This document shows positions 44,723 through 55,087 of a stretch of DNA of 64,000 nt, in pieces. Within the stretch, counting starts at the first letter, position 1; the number at the start of each line of letters is the position of its first letter. The position numbers were made by a program, and so were the translations under genes. The notes beneath the pieces were generated by a model. It did not search any database. It was not told the origin of the DNA and saw nothing but the letters and a program-made list of their open reading frames with translations. Location: positions 216,813 to 280,812 of the forward strand of contig NZ_VKDC01000002.1 in assembly GCF_007097395.1 (NCBI RefSeq), given 5' to 3'. Source of the stretch: Fulvivirga sp. M361 (GTDB taxonomy: Bacteria > Bacteroidota > Bacteroidia > Cytophagales > Cyclobacteriaceae).

Positions 44723-47700
44723 TTAAAAAGTCAATGAAATGTTAAAACCATAGCTTCTTGTAGATGGTAAACCACCAGCTTCAATACCCGCTCCGGCATC
44801 GGTAGCCCCAAATACATTTTGTTCAGGGTCTATGTGAGGTACTTTTGAATAAATCAACCATAAGTTTCTACCTTCAGCTGCTACATTTATACCTCCGAAT
44901 GGGGTCTTTTCTACAATCGACCTGGGAAGTCTGTAAGATATTCTTGCCTCTCTTAGTTTCAACCATGTATTCTCAAAGGTATTTGCTTCTTCTATGTTAT
45001 CCTGGTTGGCCCACCATTCTTCCGGATCGACACCTATAGTATTGGGTACAAGGGCACCCCCTTCTCCTTCTATTAGCCCTTTATCAACAATTAATTGATC
45101 ACGGTTTAAAGTTTCTTCCGCCAAACCAAGAAGTCTTAGATCAGCCACCGTTTCCGAATATAGTACGCCACCGTTTCTGTAATCTAATAAGAAGCTTAAG
45201 CTAACTCCCTTATAAGTAAAAGTGTTTGATATACCTAAAGTGAAATCCGGATAAATATCTCCTAAACGAACATTCTCTTCTTGTATTCTCAGACCTTGAG
45301 CATCCAATAAGAATTGTCCTGTTGTTGAATCTCTGGCAAATCCGGTACCGAATAGTCCGAAAGCTTCTCCTGGTCGTCCTTTCACTTGTAGCCCATTAAT
45401 ACCACCGGTTAAGTTAAATTCTTCCACACCTGGTGCCAATGAAATTACTTCTTGTCTGATCCTGGTGTAATTAGCGCTTACATCCCACTGGAAGTTATCC
45501 AATGACAATGGAGTGGCCGTTAATAACACCTCCCATCCTGTGTTCTTAGTAGCACCAATGTTGATTCTTCTTGCATTAAAACCAGACGAAGGAGATTGGC
45601 TAAGGGATATGATCTGATCTTCTGTCTTAATATCAAAATACCCAACATCTAACCCGATACGACCATCCAAAAACTGTAACTCAGCACCAAACTCAAAACT
45701 GGTCTGTATCTCAGGTTTCAGGTTTTGTGGAGGTATAGTAGTAGGTTGCTCGAAACCTAGCTGACCTCCAAAAGGGAATGCTAATCCGGCAGTTCCTGAC
45801 AGTACAAAAAATACTGAAGTCTTAGGCTCGTAAAGGAAATCGAGTCGGTAAGGCTCCTCGTCACTACCTACCTGTGCCCAGCTTGCTCTTAACTTACCGA
45901 AAGAAATAATTTCCGATGGCAAATTGAATGCCTCGGAGAACACAAAACTTGAACTTACAGAAGGATAAAAGAAAGAACGTTCATCACGTGGCAAAGTAGA
46001 TGACCAGTCATTTCTACCTGTAACGTTTAAGAAAAGATAATCATTATATTCAAACCCAACATCAAAAAAAGCTCCCATCAATCTTCGGGTACTTTCAAAT
46101 ATATCAGTTATATTTTGCTGTGCATTAGCAGGCCTGAATACGCCGGCAGCCGCCAGCTGTACACTCCTTTGCGTGAATTGAAAAAGATCTCTTTGATTCA
46201 CATTCCATCCTGCAATAACTTTCACGCCCAAACTTTCTGCCAGGCTTTGGCTGAATGTAACGATCAGATCAGAGTTAAACTGCTTTTGATTCAATTCGTC
46301 AATAAAAAAGGCCCCATCTTCTGCATTAACGGTTCCTTTCGCGGTGGGTGAAAATCTTGTCTCTGAACTGAAATCATAGCCTATCCTACCTGTTATGTTG
46401 AGAAATGACAGCGGATCGTATTGTACGGTAACATTACTGATCAATCTATCTCTATCCAATTCGAATACACTTTCATTCAATGTCCAATAAGGATTATTTA
46501 CCTGATCGTTCAATGATCTTTGGACCCCAAACTCATCTTTGAATTCCTTCATGTCATTGATGTTATAGGTAATTGGCAAATTATAAATAGCATCACCAAT
46601 AGCATCATTAAAACCAACTCTTGGACGACCGTCGTTGTCCGTTTTAGTATATTGTACACCTATGCTAGCTGATATTTTATTGTCCAGAACAGTACCGGCA
46701 TTCAAAGAGATACTATTTCGGGTCAATTCCGTTTCGGGCACAATACCTTTCTGCAATAAGCTGGTGTATCCCAATCTGAAATTTGTCTTTTCATTTCCGT
46801 TAGATACAGCAACACTGTTGATCAATGTCTGACCTGTCTCAAAGAAATCAGTAAAATTATCCTCATAAGCCGTTAAAGGCCCGGGAAGACCTAGCCAATT
46901 TCCTTCTGGCAACTCCTGACCTGATATCCTTGGGCCGAAAGAAAACCTTGTATTTTCACGAACTTCTCCCTGAGTACCTGGTCCATATTCACTCTGTAAA
47001 TCAGGTGCCCTTAAAACATTATCAAATCTGATACTGGAATTAACGGTAACACTTGTTTTTCCTTTTGTGTTTTTACCTTTCTTAGTGGTTATTAGAATGG
47101 CACCATTTCTGGCACGTTGACCGTATAAAGCAGCAGCTGTAGCACCCTTCAACACCGTTACTGTTTCTACATCATCCGGATTTATATCCTGAGCAGTATT
47201 ACCATAATCAAAATCATTGGCAAATCTCTGATCACCACCATCACCCGGAATAGACTGTTCATTGGTATTGTTAATGGGTATACCATCTACCACAAATAAG
47301 GGTTGAATATCTGAGCTCAATGCCGCTGCACCCCTTATCAGGACTCTTGAAGATCCTCCGATAGATCCCCCTGAACTTACAATATTCACACCTGCTATCT
47401 TACCTTGTAAAGAGTTAACAACATTCGATTCCCTGGCTTTGAGTAATTCTTCGGAATCTATTGACGTAACGGAATATCCAAGTGATTTGGCTTGTCTTTC
47501 AATGTTAGCTGCGGTAACAACTACTTCAGAAAGCTGCTTAACATCAGCGCTCATCTGAACGTCGATCACTGATCTTTCCCCGATTTCTACTTGTTCGGTT
47601 TGAAGTCCGATAAAGGAAAAAACAAGTGTCCCTTCACCAGTAGGAACCGACAAGCTGTAATTACCGTCAATATCGGAAACTGTACCTGCAGTAGTCCCTT

Positions 47701-47842
47701 TAAGCACCACATTCACTCCTGGTAGAGTAGAACCATCCTCAATAGAGGTGATCTTACCAGATATGGTACGTTGTTGAGCCCACAAATCGCCAGACACGAC
47801 TGTGAGCAACAACATGAAATTAAGTAGTAAATACTTCTTCAT
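44723..47842 (-). CDS. SusC/RagA-type TonB-linked outer-membrane transporter
   Basis: 1039 residues. Signal peptide (1-22), carboxypeptidase-regulatory-like domain (24-105: GKITSIEDGSTLPGVNVVLKG), plug with the SusC signature VVTAANIERQAKSLGYS and VLKGATAAALYGQRA, then the 22-strand barrel ending SYGFNISLTF. It imports an oligomer captured by SusD using the TonB system. A TAAGTTTG promoter element lies about 41 bases upstream; a terminator follows the third gene. Confidence 0.97.
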   Translation of the reverse strand: MKKYLLLNFMLLLTVVSGDLWAQQRTISGKITSIEDGSTLPGVNVVLKGTTAGTVSDIDGNYSLSVPTGEGTLVFSFIGLQTEQVEIGERSVIDVQMSADVKQLSEVVVTAANIERQAKSLGYSVTSIDSEELLKARESNVVNSLQGKIAGVNIVSSGGSIGGSSRVLIRGAAALSSDIQPLFVVDGIPINNTNEQSIPGDGGDQRFANDFDYGNTAQDINPDDVETVTVLKGATAAALYGQRARNGAILITTKKGKNTKGKTSVTVNSSIRFDNVLRAPDLQSEYGPGTQGEVRENTRFSFGPRISGQELPEGNWLGLPGPLTAYEDNFTDFFETGQTLINSVAVSNGNEKTNFRLGYTSLLQKGIVPETELTRNSISLNAGTVLDNKISASIGVQYTKTDNDGRPRVGFNDAIGDAIYNLPITYNINDMKEFKDEFGVQRSLNDQVNNPYWTLNESVFELDRDRLISNVTVQYDPLSFLNITGRIGYDFSSETRFSPTAKGTVNAEDGAFFIDELNQKQFNSDLIVTFSQSLAESLGVKVIAGWNVNQRDLFQFTQRSVQLAAAGVFRPANAQQNITDIFESTRRLMGAFFDVGFEYNDYLFLNVTGRNDWSSTLPRDERSFFYPSVSSSFVFSEAFNLPSEIISFGKLRASWAQVGSDEEPYRLDFLYEPKTSVFFVLSGTAGLAFPFGGQLGFEQPTTIPPQNLKPEIQTSFEFGAELQFLDGRIGLDVGYFDIKTEDQIISLSQSPSSGFNARRINIGATKNTGWEVLLTATPLSLDNFQWDVSANYTRIRQEVISLAPGVEEFNLTGGINGLQVKGRPGEAFGLFGTGFARDSTTGQFLLDAQGLRIQEENVRLGDIYPDFTLGISNTFTYKGVSLSFLLDYRNGGVLYSETVADLRLLGLAEETLNRDQLIVDKGLIEGEGGALVPNTIGVDPEEWWANQDNIEEANTFENTWLKLREARISYRLPRSIVEKTPFGGINVAAEGRNLWLIYSKVPHIDPEQNVFGATDAGAGIEAGGLPSTRSYGFNISLTF

Positions 47843-47882
47843 ACTGTTTTGTTTAGGTTAAAAATTAGGTTTACTAAGTTCT

Positions 47883-47890
47883 CAAACTTA
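47883..47890 (-). promoter_or_regulatory. -7 element of the SusC operon
   Basis: Reads TAAGTTTG on the reverse strand, an exact TAnnTTTG, 40 bases before the SusC start codon. Further upstream is a perfect 12-bp palindrome GGTTAATTAACC (47977-47988), which could be an operator or part of the previous gene's 3' end. Confidence 0.45.
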
Positions 47891-48000
47891 ATGAGAAAAT
47901 TGGAATACGTTATAAATCAGGCAATAAAATTACCCCATATAGTGGTAAAAAAAATCGTCGAATGAAATAATTCGGAGGTTAATTAACCCAATTTGGGGGA

Positions 48001-49914
48001 TTAATTGTCCGAGATGATCTCAAACTCGATACGCCGATTGAATTGACGATTTGTTGCGGTATCGTTAGATTTTAACGGGCGATCAGACCCGTAGCCTTTG
48101 TATTGGACTCTTTGAACTAAAACTCCTTCTCTTAACAAATAGTCATATACAGATTTAGCCCTTTTCAATGATAGATTATAGTTATAGCCCTTTTCTCCGG
48201 TATTATCTGTGTGTCCGGATATCTCTATTTTAGCGTCAGGATTTGCTTTCAGAAAACGTACTACTTTATCTAACTCGGTTTGTGATTCTTTCCTAAGTTC
48301 TGATTTGGCAATGTCAAAAAAGATATTTTCCAACACAGCACTGGCTCCTTCTTCTATGGGTGACAGAAAAATATCCCTTTCCACCGGATCGAGGTCAGTA
48401 TTTTCATAGTTGAATGTCAGACTTTTAAATAAATAGCCCTTTTTATTTACATAAAGGGCATACTGTGCACCTTCCTTGAGTACAATAAGGTATTTCCCAT
48501 TCAATGAGTCTGAAGAAACCAGTGAAACCCGCTCATTCTTACTCAGATCAAACAGTTCCACGCTCGCTTTTAATGGTGTATCCGTTCCTTCAATAAAAAC
48601 CCTACCGAAAACATATGACGTACTATATTTCACTTTAGCCTGAGCAGGCACATCAAATTCGTACAGTCTACCTTTTCGGCCTGGGTCGTTGTTATCCTCA
48701 TGAGAATAATACCCTTTTTCCCCGTCCGAGGTAATGAAAAGTGAGACCTGGTCTTCCCCTGTATTAATGGGGTAACCCAAATTGGCCGGATCTCCCCAAT
48801 GCTCACCTTCTCTTTCACTGTAGTAAATGTCAAAACCACCAAAACCCTCACGCCCATTAGACGCAAAATAGAGTGTACTATTATTAGGATGTATAAAAGG
48901 GGATACTTCGTCATAGATCGTATTCACTTTTGGCCCTAAATTGGTTGGCTTACTCCAAACATCGTTTTCATCCAACGTACTCATCCATATATCTCTTCGG
49001 CCTACCCCGCCCCGGCGATTTGAAATATAATACAATGTTCTGCCATCCGCTGACAGAGAAGGTTGTGATTCCCAAGACTGTGCGTTGATATTCGCACCAA
49101 GGTTCTTAGGTTCTGACCATCTATCTCCGGTTTTATAGCTGATGTATAAATCGCAGCTTCCATAACCGTTACGACCATTGCAAGAGGTAAATATCAAAGT
49201 TCGACCGTCACCGGAAATAGTACAGGTCCCTTCATTGAATCCGGAATTAATATTATCGGAAATGGATAAAGGTTGACCCCAGGCCCCATTTTCCGTGCGC
49301 GTTGATATGACCAGATCTTCATCATGTTCTAGAGTTGTTCCCAAACGACGGGTAAAGATCAATGACTTTTGATCTACAGACACCACAGGAAAATACTGCA
49401 TTGGGAAACTATTTACTGTGTCACTCAAAGGCCTCGGATTGTATTGCGCAGCTATATCACTGTTTTCAATTCCGTATTCGGCGTTGCTTTTTATGCGATT
49501 GGCTTCGTCCAGACGTTGTCGGTTACGTGAGCCCGACGCCAAAAACTTGTCTATAAAAAGTAAAGACTCTTTAAAGTCATTTTTCTGTAGATATAATTCA
49601 CCCAGCTCAAAGAAGCTCGCAGCATTATTGCCGGAATTAAGTTCTATAACTTTTTTTAACAGGCGTTCAGCCTCTTCCAGATCACCTTTGGCTTTTTTGA
49701 TAACGGCTATTCTAAAATAAGCCTCGTAAAAATCTTTATCTTTTTTAACGGCTTGCTGCAAAAGGTCGAGCGCTGCAACATACTGCCCCCTAACGCGAAA
49801 ATTATCAGCCTGATAGTATAGTTCAGCTGCTTTTTTTGATTTTGTGCTCAGCGTCCGCTGCGCTGAAACATGTAATGAGCCCAGACAAAATAGAATAACG
49901 ATTAATAATCTCAT
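48001..49914 (-). CDS. OmpA-family protein with TPR and PD40 repeats
   Basis: 637 residues: signal peptide (1-19), TPR units (about 25-135), WD40-like PD40 beta-propeller blades (about 165-400: GDGRTLIFTSCNGRNGYGSCDLY, LSADGRTLYYISNRRGGVG), a carboxypeptidase-like sandwich (about 430-500) and a C-terminal OmpA peptidoglycan-binding domain (KIEISGHTDNTGEKGYNY ... LSLKRAKSVYDYL). The same layout occurs in PorE of type IX secretion and in related structural proteins. It anchors something to the cell wall from the outer membrane. It is monocistronic or the last gene of the folD side; a small inverted repeat lies in its leader. Confidence 0.92.
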   Translation of the reverse strand: MRLLIVILFCLGSLHVSAQRTLSTKSKKAAELYYQADNFRVRGQYVAALDLLQQAVKKDKDFYEAYFRIAVIKKAKGDLEEAERLLKKVIELNSGNNAASFFELGELYLQKNDFKESLLFIDKFLASGSRNRQRLDEANRIKSNAEYGIENSDIAAQYNPRPLSDTVNSFPMQYFPVVSVDQKSLIFTRRLGTTLEHDEDLVISTRTENGAWGQPLSISDNINSGFNEGTCTISGDGRTLIFTSCNGRNGYGSCDLYISYKTGDRWSEPKNLGANINAQSWESQPSLSADGRTLYYISNRRGGVGRRDIWMSTLDENDVWSKPTNLGPKVNTIYDEVSPFIHPNNSTLYFASNGREGFGGFDIYYSEREGEHWGDPANLGYPINTGEDQVSLFITSDGEKGYYSHEDNNDPGRKGRLYEFDVPAQAKVKYSTSYVFGRVFIEGTDTPLKASVELFDLSKNERVSLVSSDSLNGKYLIVLKEGAQYALYVNKKGYLFKSLTFNYENTDLDPVERDIFLSPIEEGASAVLENIFFDIAKSELRKESQTELDKVVRFLKANPDAKIEISGHTDNTGEKGYNYNLSLKRAKSVYDYLLREGVLVQRVQYKGYGSDRPLKSNDTATNRQFNRRIEFEIISDN

Positions 49915-49932
49915 GGTGTCATTCCCTACTCG

Positions 49933-49964
49933 TCATACCACTAGATATGACCGTCCTGGTATGA
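49933..49964. repeat. Inverted repeat in the leader of the OmpA-family gene
   Basis: TCATACCA and TGGTATGA form 8-bp arms 16 bases apart, beginning 19 bases before the start codon at 49914. It may be an operator or mRNA hairpin. The arms are short and chance cannot be ruled out. Confidence 0.3.
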
Positions 49965-50036
49965 GCTTTCAGATAATAATGGTTATCCATTAAACTTAGT
50001 AATGGAAAAGGATATTTCCCAACGACACCATTTTAA

Positions 50037-50903
50037 CTAATGACGTGCCCTGGTCGCTTTTAAGGTATTGAGAAGTAAAGAAGCTATGGTCATAGGGCCT
50101 ACACCACCTGGCACTGGTGTTATATAAGATGCCTTGAATTTCACTGTTTCAAACTCAACATCTCCTTTCAACATATAACCTCTCGGATTATCAGCCGGAA
50201 TACGAGTGATCCCAACATCTACTACTACCACGCCTTCCTTTACCATATCCGCAGTAATAAGGCCTGGCTGACCTGTCGCTACAATAAGTATGTCAGCCTG
50301 CCGTGTGAATAACGCCAGGTCCTGGGTATGAATATGACAAACGGTGACCGTAGCATTTTCGTGATATGACATTATAGTGCTCATAGGGGCCCCCACATTA
50401 CGACTGTTACCCACTATTACACAATGCTTTCCTTTAATGTCAATTTCATATCGATTCAGTAACTCCTGAATACCGAAAGGAGTAGCTGGCATAAGACCTG
50501 GCTTTTTAGAAGTGATACGTCCATAGTTAACATTGGTAAACCCATCCACGTCTTTAGCCGAAGAGATATGCTCTGTAACTTTTACACCGGAAATATGATC
50601 GGGCAATGGTAACTGCACAATAAGGCCGTCTATATCTTCATCTTCATTAATTCTATCTACATTGGCCAGTAGTTTTTCTTCCCTGATAGACTCAGGATAT
50701 TGCAGTAATGTATATTCAAAGCCCACTTTTTTACAGGCCTTTATCTTGTTATTAACATAGGTTTGGCTGGCTCCGTTATCTCCCACCAATATCGCCGCAA
50801 GATGAGGTATCTTTTTTCCATCTTGCTTGATCTCTTCTACCTCTTTAGCAATTTCCGATTGTATCTCGTTAGCTATTTTTTTACCGTCAAGTATAGTAGT
50901 CAT
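50037..50903 (-). CDS. folD: Methylenetetrahydrofolate dehydrogenase/cyclohydrolase
   Basis: 288 residues. The catalytic YVNNKIKACKKVGF (Lys), DVDGFTNVNYGR and the NADP-binding VGNSRNVGAPM are intact. It interconverts methylene- and formyl-tetrahydrofolate for purine and other one-carbon needs. A 7-bp repeat array like that before the aldo/keto reductase ends nine bases before its start codon. Confidence 0.97.
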   Translation of the reverse strand: MTTILDGKKIANEIQSEIAKEVEEIKQDGKKIPHLAAILVGDNGASQTYVNNKIKACKKVGFEYTLLQYPESIREEKLLANVDRINEDEDIDGLIVQLPLPDHISGVKVTEHISSAKDVDGFTNVNYGRITSKKPGLMPATPFGIQELLNRYEIDIKGKHCVIVGNSRNVGAPMSTIMSYHENATVTVCHIHTQDLALFTRQADILIVATGQPGLITADMVKEGVVVVDVGITRIPADNPRGYMLKGDVEFETVKFKASYITPVPGGVGPMTIASLLLNTLKATRARH

Positions 50904-50911
50904 TTTTTTTG

Positions 50912-50981
50912 TAGTGGTTAGTCTTTAGTATGGAGTCGTTAGTCTCTAGTCTTGAGTACGGAGTTGTTAGTCTTTCGTAAT
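50912..50981. repeat. Array of heptanucleotide repeats (TAGTCTT-like) in front of folD
   Basis: Ten consecutive 7-base units: TAGTGGT, TAGTCTT, TAGTATG, GAGTCGT, TAGTCTC, TAGTCTT, GAGTACG, GAGTTGT, TAGTCTT and a weaker TCGTAAT. Core AGT is kept in nine. The unit and the end box TAGTGGTTAGT are the same as in the array at 5548-5652, 45 kb away, with the same orientation and position relative to a reverse-strand start codon. Confidence 0.8.
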
Positions 50982-51003
50982 TCTCAGGTTGACCATTCAG
51001 CCA

Positions 51004-52791
51004 TTAATCTAGTTTTAGTACAGCCATAAAGGCTTCCTGGGGTATTTCCACATTGCCGACCTGACGCATTCTCTTCTTTCCTTTTTTCTGTTTTTCCAGA
51101 AGCTTTCTTTTTCGGGTAATATCTCCGCCGTAACATTTTGCCAATACATTCTTGCGCATGGCTCTTACCGTTTCCCTTGCAATAATTTTAGTCCCTATAG
51201 ACGCTTGTACGGCTATTTCAAACATTTGGCGAGGTAACAGTTCTTTCAGTTTTTCACACAGTCTTTTACCCCATTCATAAGCCTTATCACGATGTACAAT
51301 AGCGCTTAACGCATCTACACGTTCTCCATTCAGCACGATATCAAGTTTAACCATGGTGGATTTCCTAAATCCTATCAGTTCATAATCAAGAGAAGCATAA
51401 CCACGAGACAAAGTTTTCAGTTTATCAAAAAAGTCAAAAACAATTTCAGAAAGTGGTAATTCAAAAGATAACTCTACCCGATCTGATGTCAAATAGACCT
51501 GGTTCTTGATGATACCGCGCTTATCCATACAAAGGCTGATAATATTACCAATGTATTCGGCTTTGGTAATGATCTGGGCTCTTATGAACGGCTCTTCAAT
51601 ATGTGATATGGTGTTGGGTTCAGGCATTTCAGAAGGTGCATTGATATACATAATGTCACCATCGGTTTTTACGGCATGGAACTGAACGGACGGTACGGTG
51701 GTAATCACTGTCATATCAAACTCGCGCTCTAACCTCTCCTGTACGATTTCCATATGCAACATTCCCAAAAAGCCGCAGCGGAAACCAAAACCGAGGGCCG
51801 CTGAAGTTTCCGGTTCCCATACCAGAGACGCATCATTAAGTTGTAGTTTTTCAATAGAGGCGCGTAGTTCTTCAAATTCACTAGTATCCACAGGATAAAT
51901 ACCTGCAAAAACCATTGGTTTAACATTTTCAAAACCTTGTACTGCGTCTGCACAGGGATGATCCATATGGGTGATGGTATCTCCCACTTTTACTTCCTTT
52001 GCTACTTTGATACCGGAGATAAGATAACCAACATTGCCTGCGCTGATTTTCTGCTCAGGCTGCTGCTTTAGCTTCAGCACACCAATTTCATCCGCATCAT
52101 AGGTTTTCCCCGTATTGACAAATTTAACTTTGTCACCCTTCTTTATTTCCCCGTTAAAAACTCTGAAATAAACTTCTATACCTCTAAAAGAATTAAAAAC
52201 CGAATCAAAGATCATGGCTTGCAAAGGCTCTGACGGGTCACCCTTAGGCGCCGGCACTCTATGAACGATAGCTCTTAATATATCGTCGATTCCTATGCCT
52301 TCTTTAGCGCTGGCCTTGATGATATCTTCAGGATCGCATCCGATCAATTCCACGACCTGATCAGATACTACTTCGGGCATGGCGCTTGGAAGGTCAATCT
52401 TGTTAAGTACGGGTATGATTTCCAGGTCATGTTCCAGCGCCAGGTATAAATTCGAGATAGTCTGTGCCTCAATACCCTGTGCAGCGTCTACGATCAATAA
52501 TGCACCTTCACAGGCCGCTATAGAGCGAGAAACTTCATAAGAAAAATCAACGTGTCCCGGAGTGTCTATCAGGTTGAGAACATACTCAGTACCTTCTAAT
52601 GAATAATTCATCTGAATGGCATGACTTTTAATTGTGATCCCCCGTTCACGCTCAATATCCATATCGTCCAGCAACTGCTCCTGCATGTCACGTTCCATAA
52701 CAGTACCCGTCGATTGAAGTAATCGATCCGCCAACGTACTCTTTCCGTGATCAATATGGGCGATAATGCAAAAATTCCTTATTTTCTCCAT
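51004..52791 (-). CDS. lepA: Elongation factor 4 (back-translocase)
   Basis: 595 residues, typical length. GTPase motifs [20 protein letters not shown] and NKIDLP are followed by the EF4-specific domains and the basic C-terminus ([24 protein letters not shown]). It remodels stalled or wrongly translocated ribosomes. A TACTTTTG promoter element lies 43 bases upstream. Confidence 0.98.
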   Translation of the reverse strand: MEKIRNFCIIAHIDHGKSTLADRLLQSTGTVMERDMQEQLLDDMDIERERGITIKSHAIQMNYSLEGTEYVLNLIDTPGHVDFSYEVSRSIAACEGALLIVDAAQGIEAQTISNLYLALEHDLEIIPVLNKIDLPSAMPEVVSDQVVELIGCDPEDIIKASAKEGIGIDDILRAIVHRVPAPKGDPSEPLQAMIFDSVFNSFRGIEVYFRVFNGEIKKGDKVKFVNTGKTYDADEIGVLKLKQQPEQKISAGNVGYLISGIKVAKEVKVGDTITHMDHPCADAVQGFENVKPMVFAGIYPVDTSEFEELRASIEKLQLNDASLVWEPETSAALGFGFRCGFLGMLHMEIVQERLEREFDMTVITTVPSVQFHAVKTDGDIMYINAPSEMPEPNTISHIEEPFIRAQIITKAEYIGNIISLCMDKRGIIKNQVYLTSDRVELSFELPLSEIVFDFFDKLKTLSRGYASLDYELIGFRKSTMVKLDIVLNGERVDALSAIVHRDKAYEWGKRLCEKLKELLPRQMFEIAVQASIGTKIIARETVRAMRKNVLAKCYGGDITRKRKLLEKQKKGKKRMRQVGNVEIPQEAFMAVLKLD

Positions 52792-52834
52792 CTAATGTTC
52801 TGCTTAAGAAATCCCTTTTTTGAATTCCAAAGTG

Positions 52835-52842
52835 CAAAAGTA
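52835..52842 (-). promoter_or_regulatory. -7 element of lepA
   Basis: Reads TACTTTTG followed by CAC on the reverse strand, an exact TAnnTTTG, 43 bases before the start codon. Confidence 0.5.
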
Positions 52843-53010
52843 GATAATAAATCAGTACTAGCGTAACCTCATTTACAATTTGACTTTAACCTTATAATGT
52901 TTCGTAATACCTTTGGTCATGGAAGGGACACCGGTTTATCCTGAAATAAGCCCGCAGCGTCTTAGAAGGCCCACATCCCGAACAATAGTAATCGGTAAAA
53001 TCAGAATGGT

Positions 53011-53544
53011 ATGACCCATAAAGCGGAAAAGAAGAAGCAGGAAAATATTTCCGAATATATTATATATATGTATCAGGCGGAAGATCTGATACGTGCTTAT
53101 AATTTTGATATGAACCTCATTACAGAACATGTTGTGAAGCACCTTCCTGTATCTGACCGGGAAAAGAAAGACGTCATGCTATGGTATACCGATCTTTTAC
53201 TTAAAATGCAGGCACAAAAAATTGAGAGATATGGTCATCTCGAGGAAGTACAGGTATATGTAGACGAACTGGAACACCTGAAAAATAAATTAGTGGATGA
53301 AGGCGATGAAGGTTTTATGAAGGTTTGGAACAAATCACAAAAACTGATCATGGAACATAAATCAGAAGGTGGTATTCTTTCTGACATCCAGGTATGTCTT
53401 AATGGCATTTATGGGTTGCTGTTACTGCGTCTGAATGGTAAGCCTGTAGATAAGGATTTATTAAATAAAGCCAATCATTTCGGTGACGTACTCTCCTATC
53501 TGAGTTACAAGCACAAACAACATAGTTTTATGAAACCAAATTAA
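53011..53544 (+). CDS. DUF4924-family protein
   Basis: 177 residues, almost all helical, cytosolic. The opening KKKQENISEYIIYMYQAEDLIRAYNFD and the later GHLEEVQVYVDELEHLKNKL match the Bacteroidota family DUF4924. Its function is unknown. It is divergent from lepA and monocistronic. Confidence 0.88.
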   Translation: MTHKAEKKKQENISEYIIYMYQAEDLIRAYNFDMNLITEHVVKHLPVSDREKKDVMLWYTDLLLKMQAQKIERYGHLEEVQVYVDELEHLKNKLVDEGDEGFMKVWNKSQKLIMEHKSEGGILSDIQVCLNGIYGLLLLRLNGKPVDKDLLNKANHFGDVLSYLSYKHKQHSFMKPN

Positions 53545-53696
53545 TTGCATGTATCACCAGACTCTATGGGTGAAATCAGGAGGTGTTCCTAAAGCCTGAA
53601 AGGATCGAACCGCTAAGGTATCATGACACGAAGACACCTCTAAAACTACCCGTATAATTCTCTGGTAAAGTGAAAAATACAGGTAGTCAATATCTA

Positions 53697-54971
53697 TTAT
53701 TTCTTATAAATTTTCCCCTCTTTCATCACAAAAGAGATCTTTTGCATAAGTGTCATATCTTTTAGTGGGTCACCAGGTACGGCTACAATGTCAGCCAGTT
53801 TTCCAGTCTCTATCGAGCCGAGTGTCTTTTCAATACCCAACATTGTTGCACTGTTTATAGTAGCTGACATGATCGCCTCCATAGGCTTCATACCTACCTC
53901 TACCATATACTGGAACTCACGGGCATTCTCTCCATGATCAAACACCCCTGCATCAGTTCCAAACGCTATTTTCACCCCTGCTTTATAGGCGGCGGCAAAA
54001 GTCTGTTGAATTTGAGGTCCTATGGCCAAAGCTTTAGGAACGATTACAGCAGGGTAGTACCCTTCAATTTTGGCGTTAGCCTCTACCGATTTGCCGGCCG
54101 TTATGGTAGGAACGTAATACGTACCTTTCTTCTTCATTAATTCAATAATTTCAGGGGTCATAAGCGTACCGTGCTCTATGGAAGTAATACCTGCCTCTAC
54201 TGCTCTTTTCATTCCTTCAGCCCCATGTGCATGTGCAGCTGTCGTCATTCCGTATTGGTTGGCTGTTTCTACAATCGCTTTAAGTTCATCCATGGTAAAT
54301 TGAGGCCCTGATCCATCTTTTGCAACGCTAAGCACCCCACCTGTAGCGGTGATCTTGATTACATCTGAACCATCTTTGTAACGTTGACGTACCGCTTTGC
54401 GAGCTTCATACGGACCATTAATTACTCCCTCCTTTGGCCCGGGATCTCCCATAAGGTCTTCACGGTAACCATTGGTGGGGTCAGCATGCCCTCCGGTAGT
54501 GGCAATAGATTTACCAGCGGTAAATACCCTTGGTCCCTTGACTTTACCAGCTTTGATGGCTTTACGTATTGAAATATTCACACCACTTCCTCCAAGATCA
54601 CGAACAGTTGTAAAACCTGCCATTAATGTTTTTTCAGCATAAACAGCTGCATCATAGGCAACATCCGCTTTATTTTTAGTGAACCTGTCCAGATAGGCTT
54701 TTGGATTGGATTCACCTTCTATGTGAATGTGCATATCCATTAAGCCGGGAAGCACTGTATGGCCTTTCAGGTCTATCACCACATCATCCCCTTTTGGTTG
54801 GGTAAACCCATTATCGATGGAAACGATCTTATCTTGTTCTACAATTACAGTGACGTTGCTTTTGGCTCTATTGCTTACCCCATCTATTAAAGAACCGCAA
54901 TGGATCAAACTCCGCTGGGCATGTAGTGTGAATGTGCAAAGCACAAAAAATAGTAAAAAGTAATTTTTCAT
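53697..54971 (-). CDS. Exported amidohydrolase (Xaa-Pro dipeptidase / imidazolonepropionase-like)
   Basis: 424 residues with a signal peptide (1-18). The TIM-barrel metal ligands are present: HIHIEGES, a Lys likely to be carbamylated in VIKITATGG, HAHGAEGMKRAVEAG, IEHGTL and the Asp in AFGTDAGVF. Relatives hydrolyse dipeptides with proline or organophosphates in the periplasm. The substrate cannot be given. Confidence 0.9.
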   Translation of the reverse strand: MKNYFLLFFVLCTFTLHAQRSLIHCGSLIDGVSNRAKSNVTVIVEQDKIVSIDNGFTQPKGDDVVIDLKGHTVLPGLMDMHIHIEGESNPKAYLDRFTKNKADVAYDAAVYAEKTLMAGFTTVRDLGGSGVNISIRKAIKAGKVKGPRVFTAGKSIATTGGHADPTNGYREDLMGDPGPKEGVINGPYEARKAVRQRYKDGSDVIKITATGGVLSVAKDGSGPQFTMDELKAIVETANQYGMTTAAHAHGAEGMKRAVEAGITSIEHGTLMTPEIIELMKKKGTYYVPTITAGKSVEANAKIEGYYPAVIVPKALAIGPQIQQTFAAAYKAGVKIAFGTDAGVFDHGENAREFQYMVEVGMKPMEAIMSATINSATMLGIEKTLGSIETGKLADIVAVPGDPLKDMTLMQKISFVMKEGKIYKK

Positions 54972-55087
54972 ACGATTATGTTTAGGTATGCCTGAAATTA
55001 CAAATTGAGTAATAAAATAGGTACAGAAATGTGATTACCGGAATGGACGGGTTATTTTAATCACTTCGATCTCTATTATTTGCTGGT

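Noticed and set aside
47977..47988. Palindrome GGTTAATTAACC as a separate operator
   Set aside because: A 12-bp A/T-rich palindrome can easily occur by chance; it has no second copy nearby. It is mentioned only with the SusC promoter.
53545..53696. GGATCGAACC, tRNA T-loop-like, in the gap after the DUF4924 gene
   Set aside because: On the reverse strand GGTTCGATCC resembles a T-arm, but the T-stem does not pair and no anticodon or acceptor stem can be folded around it.
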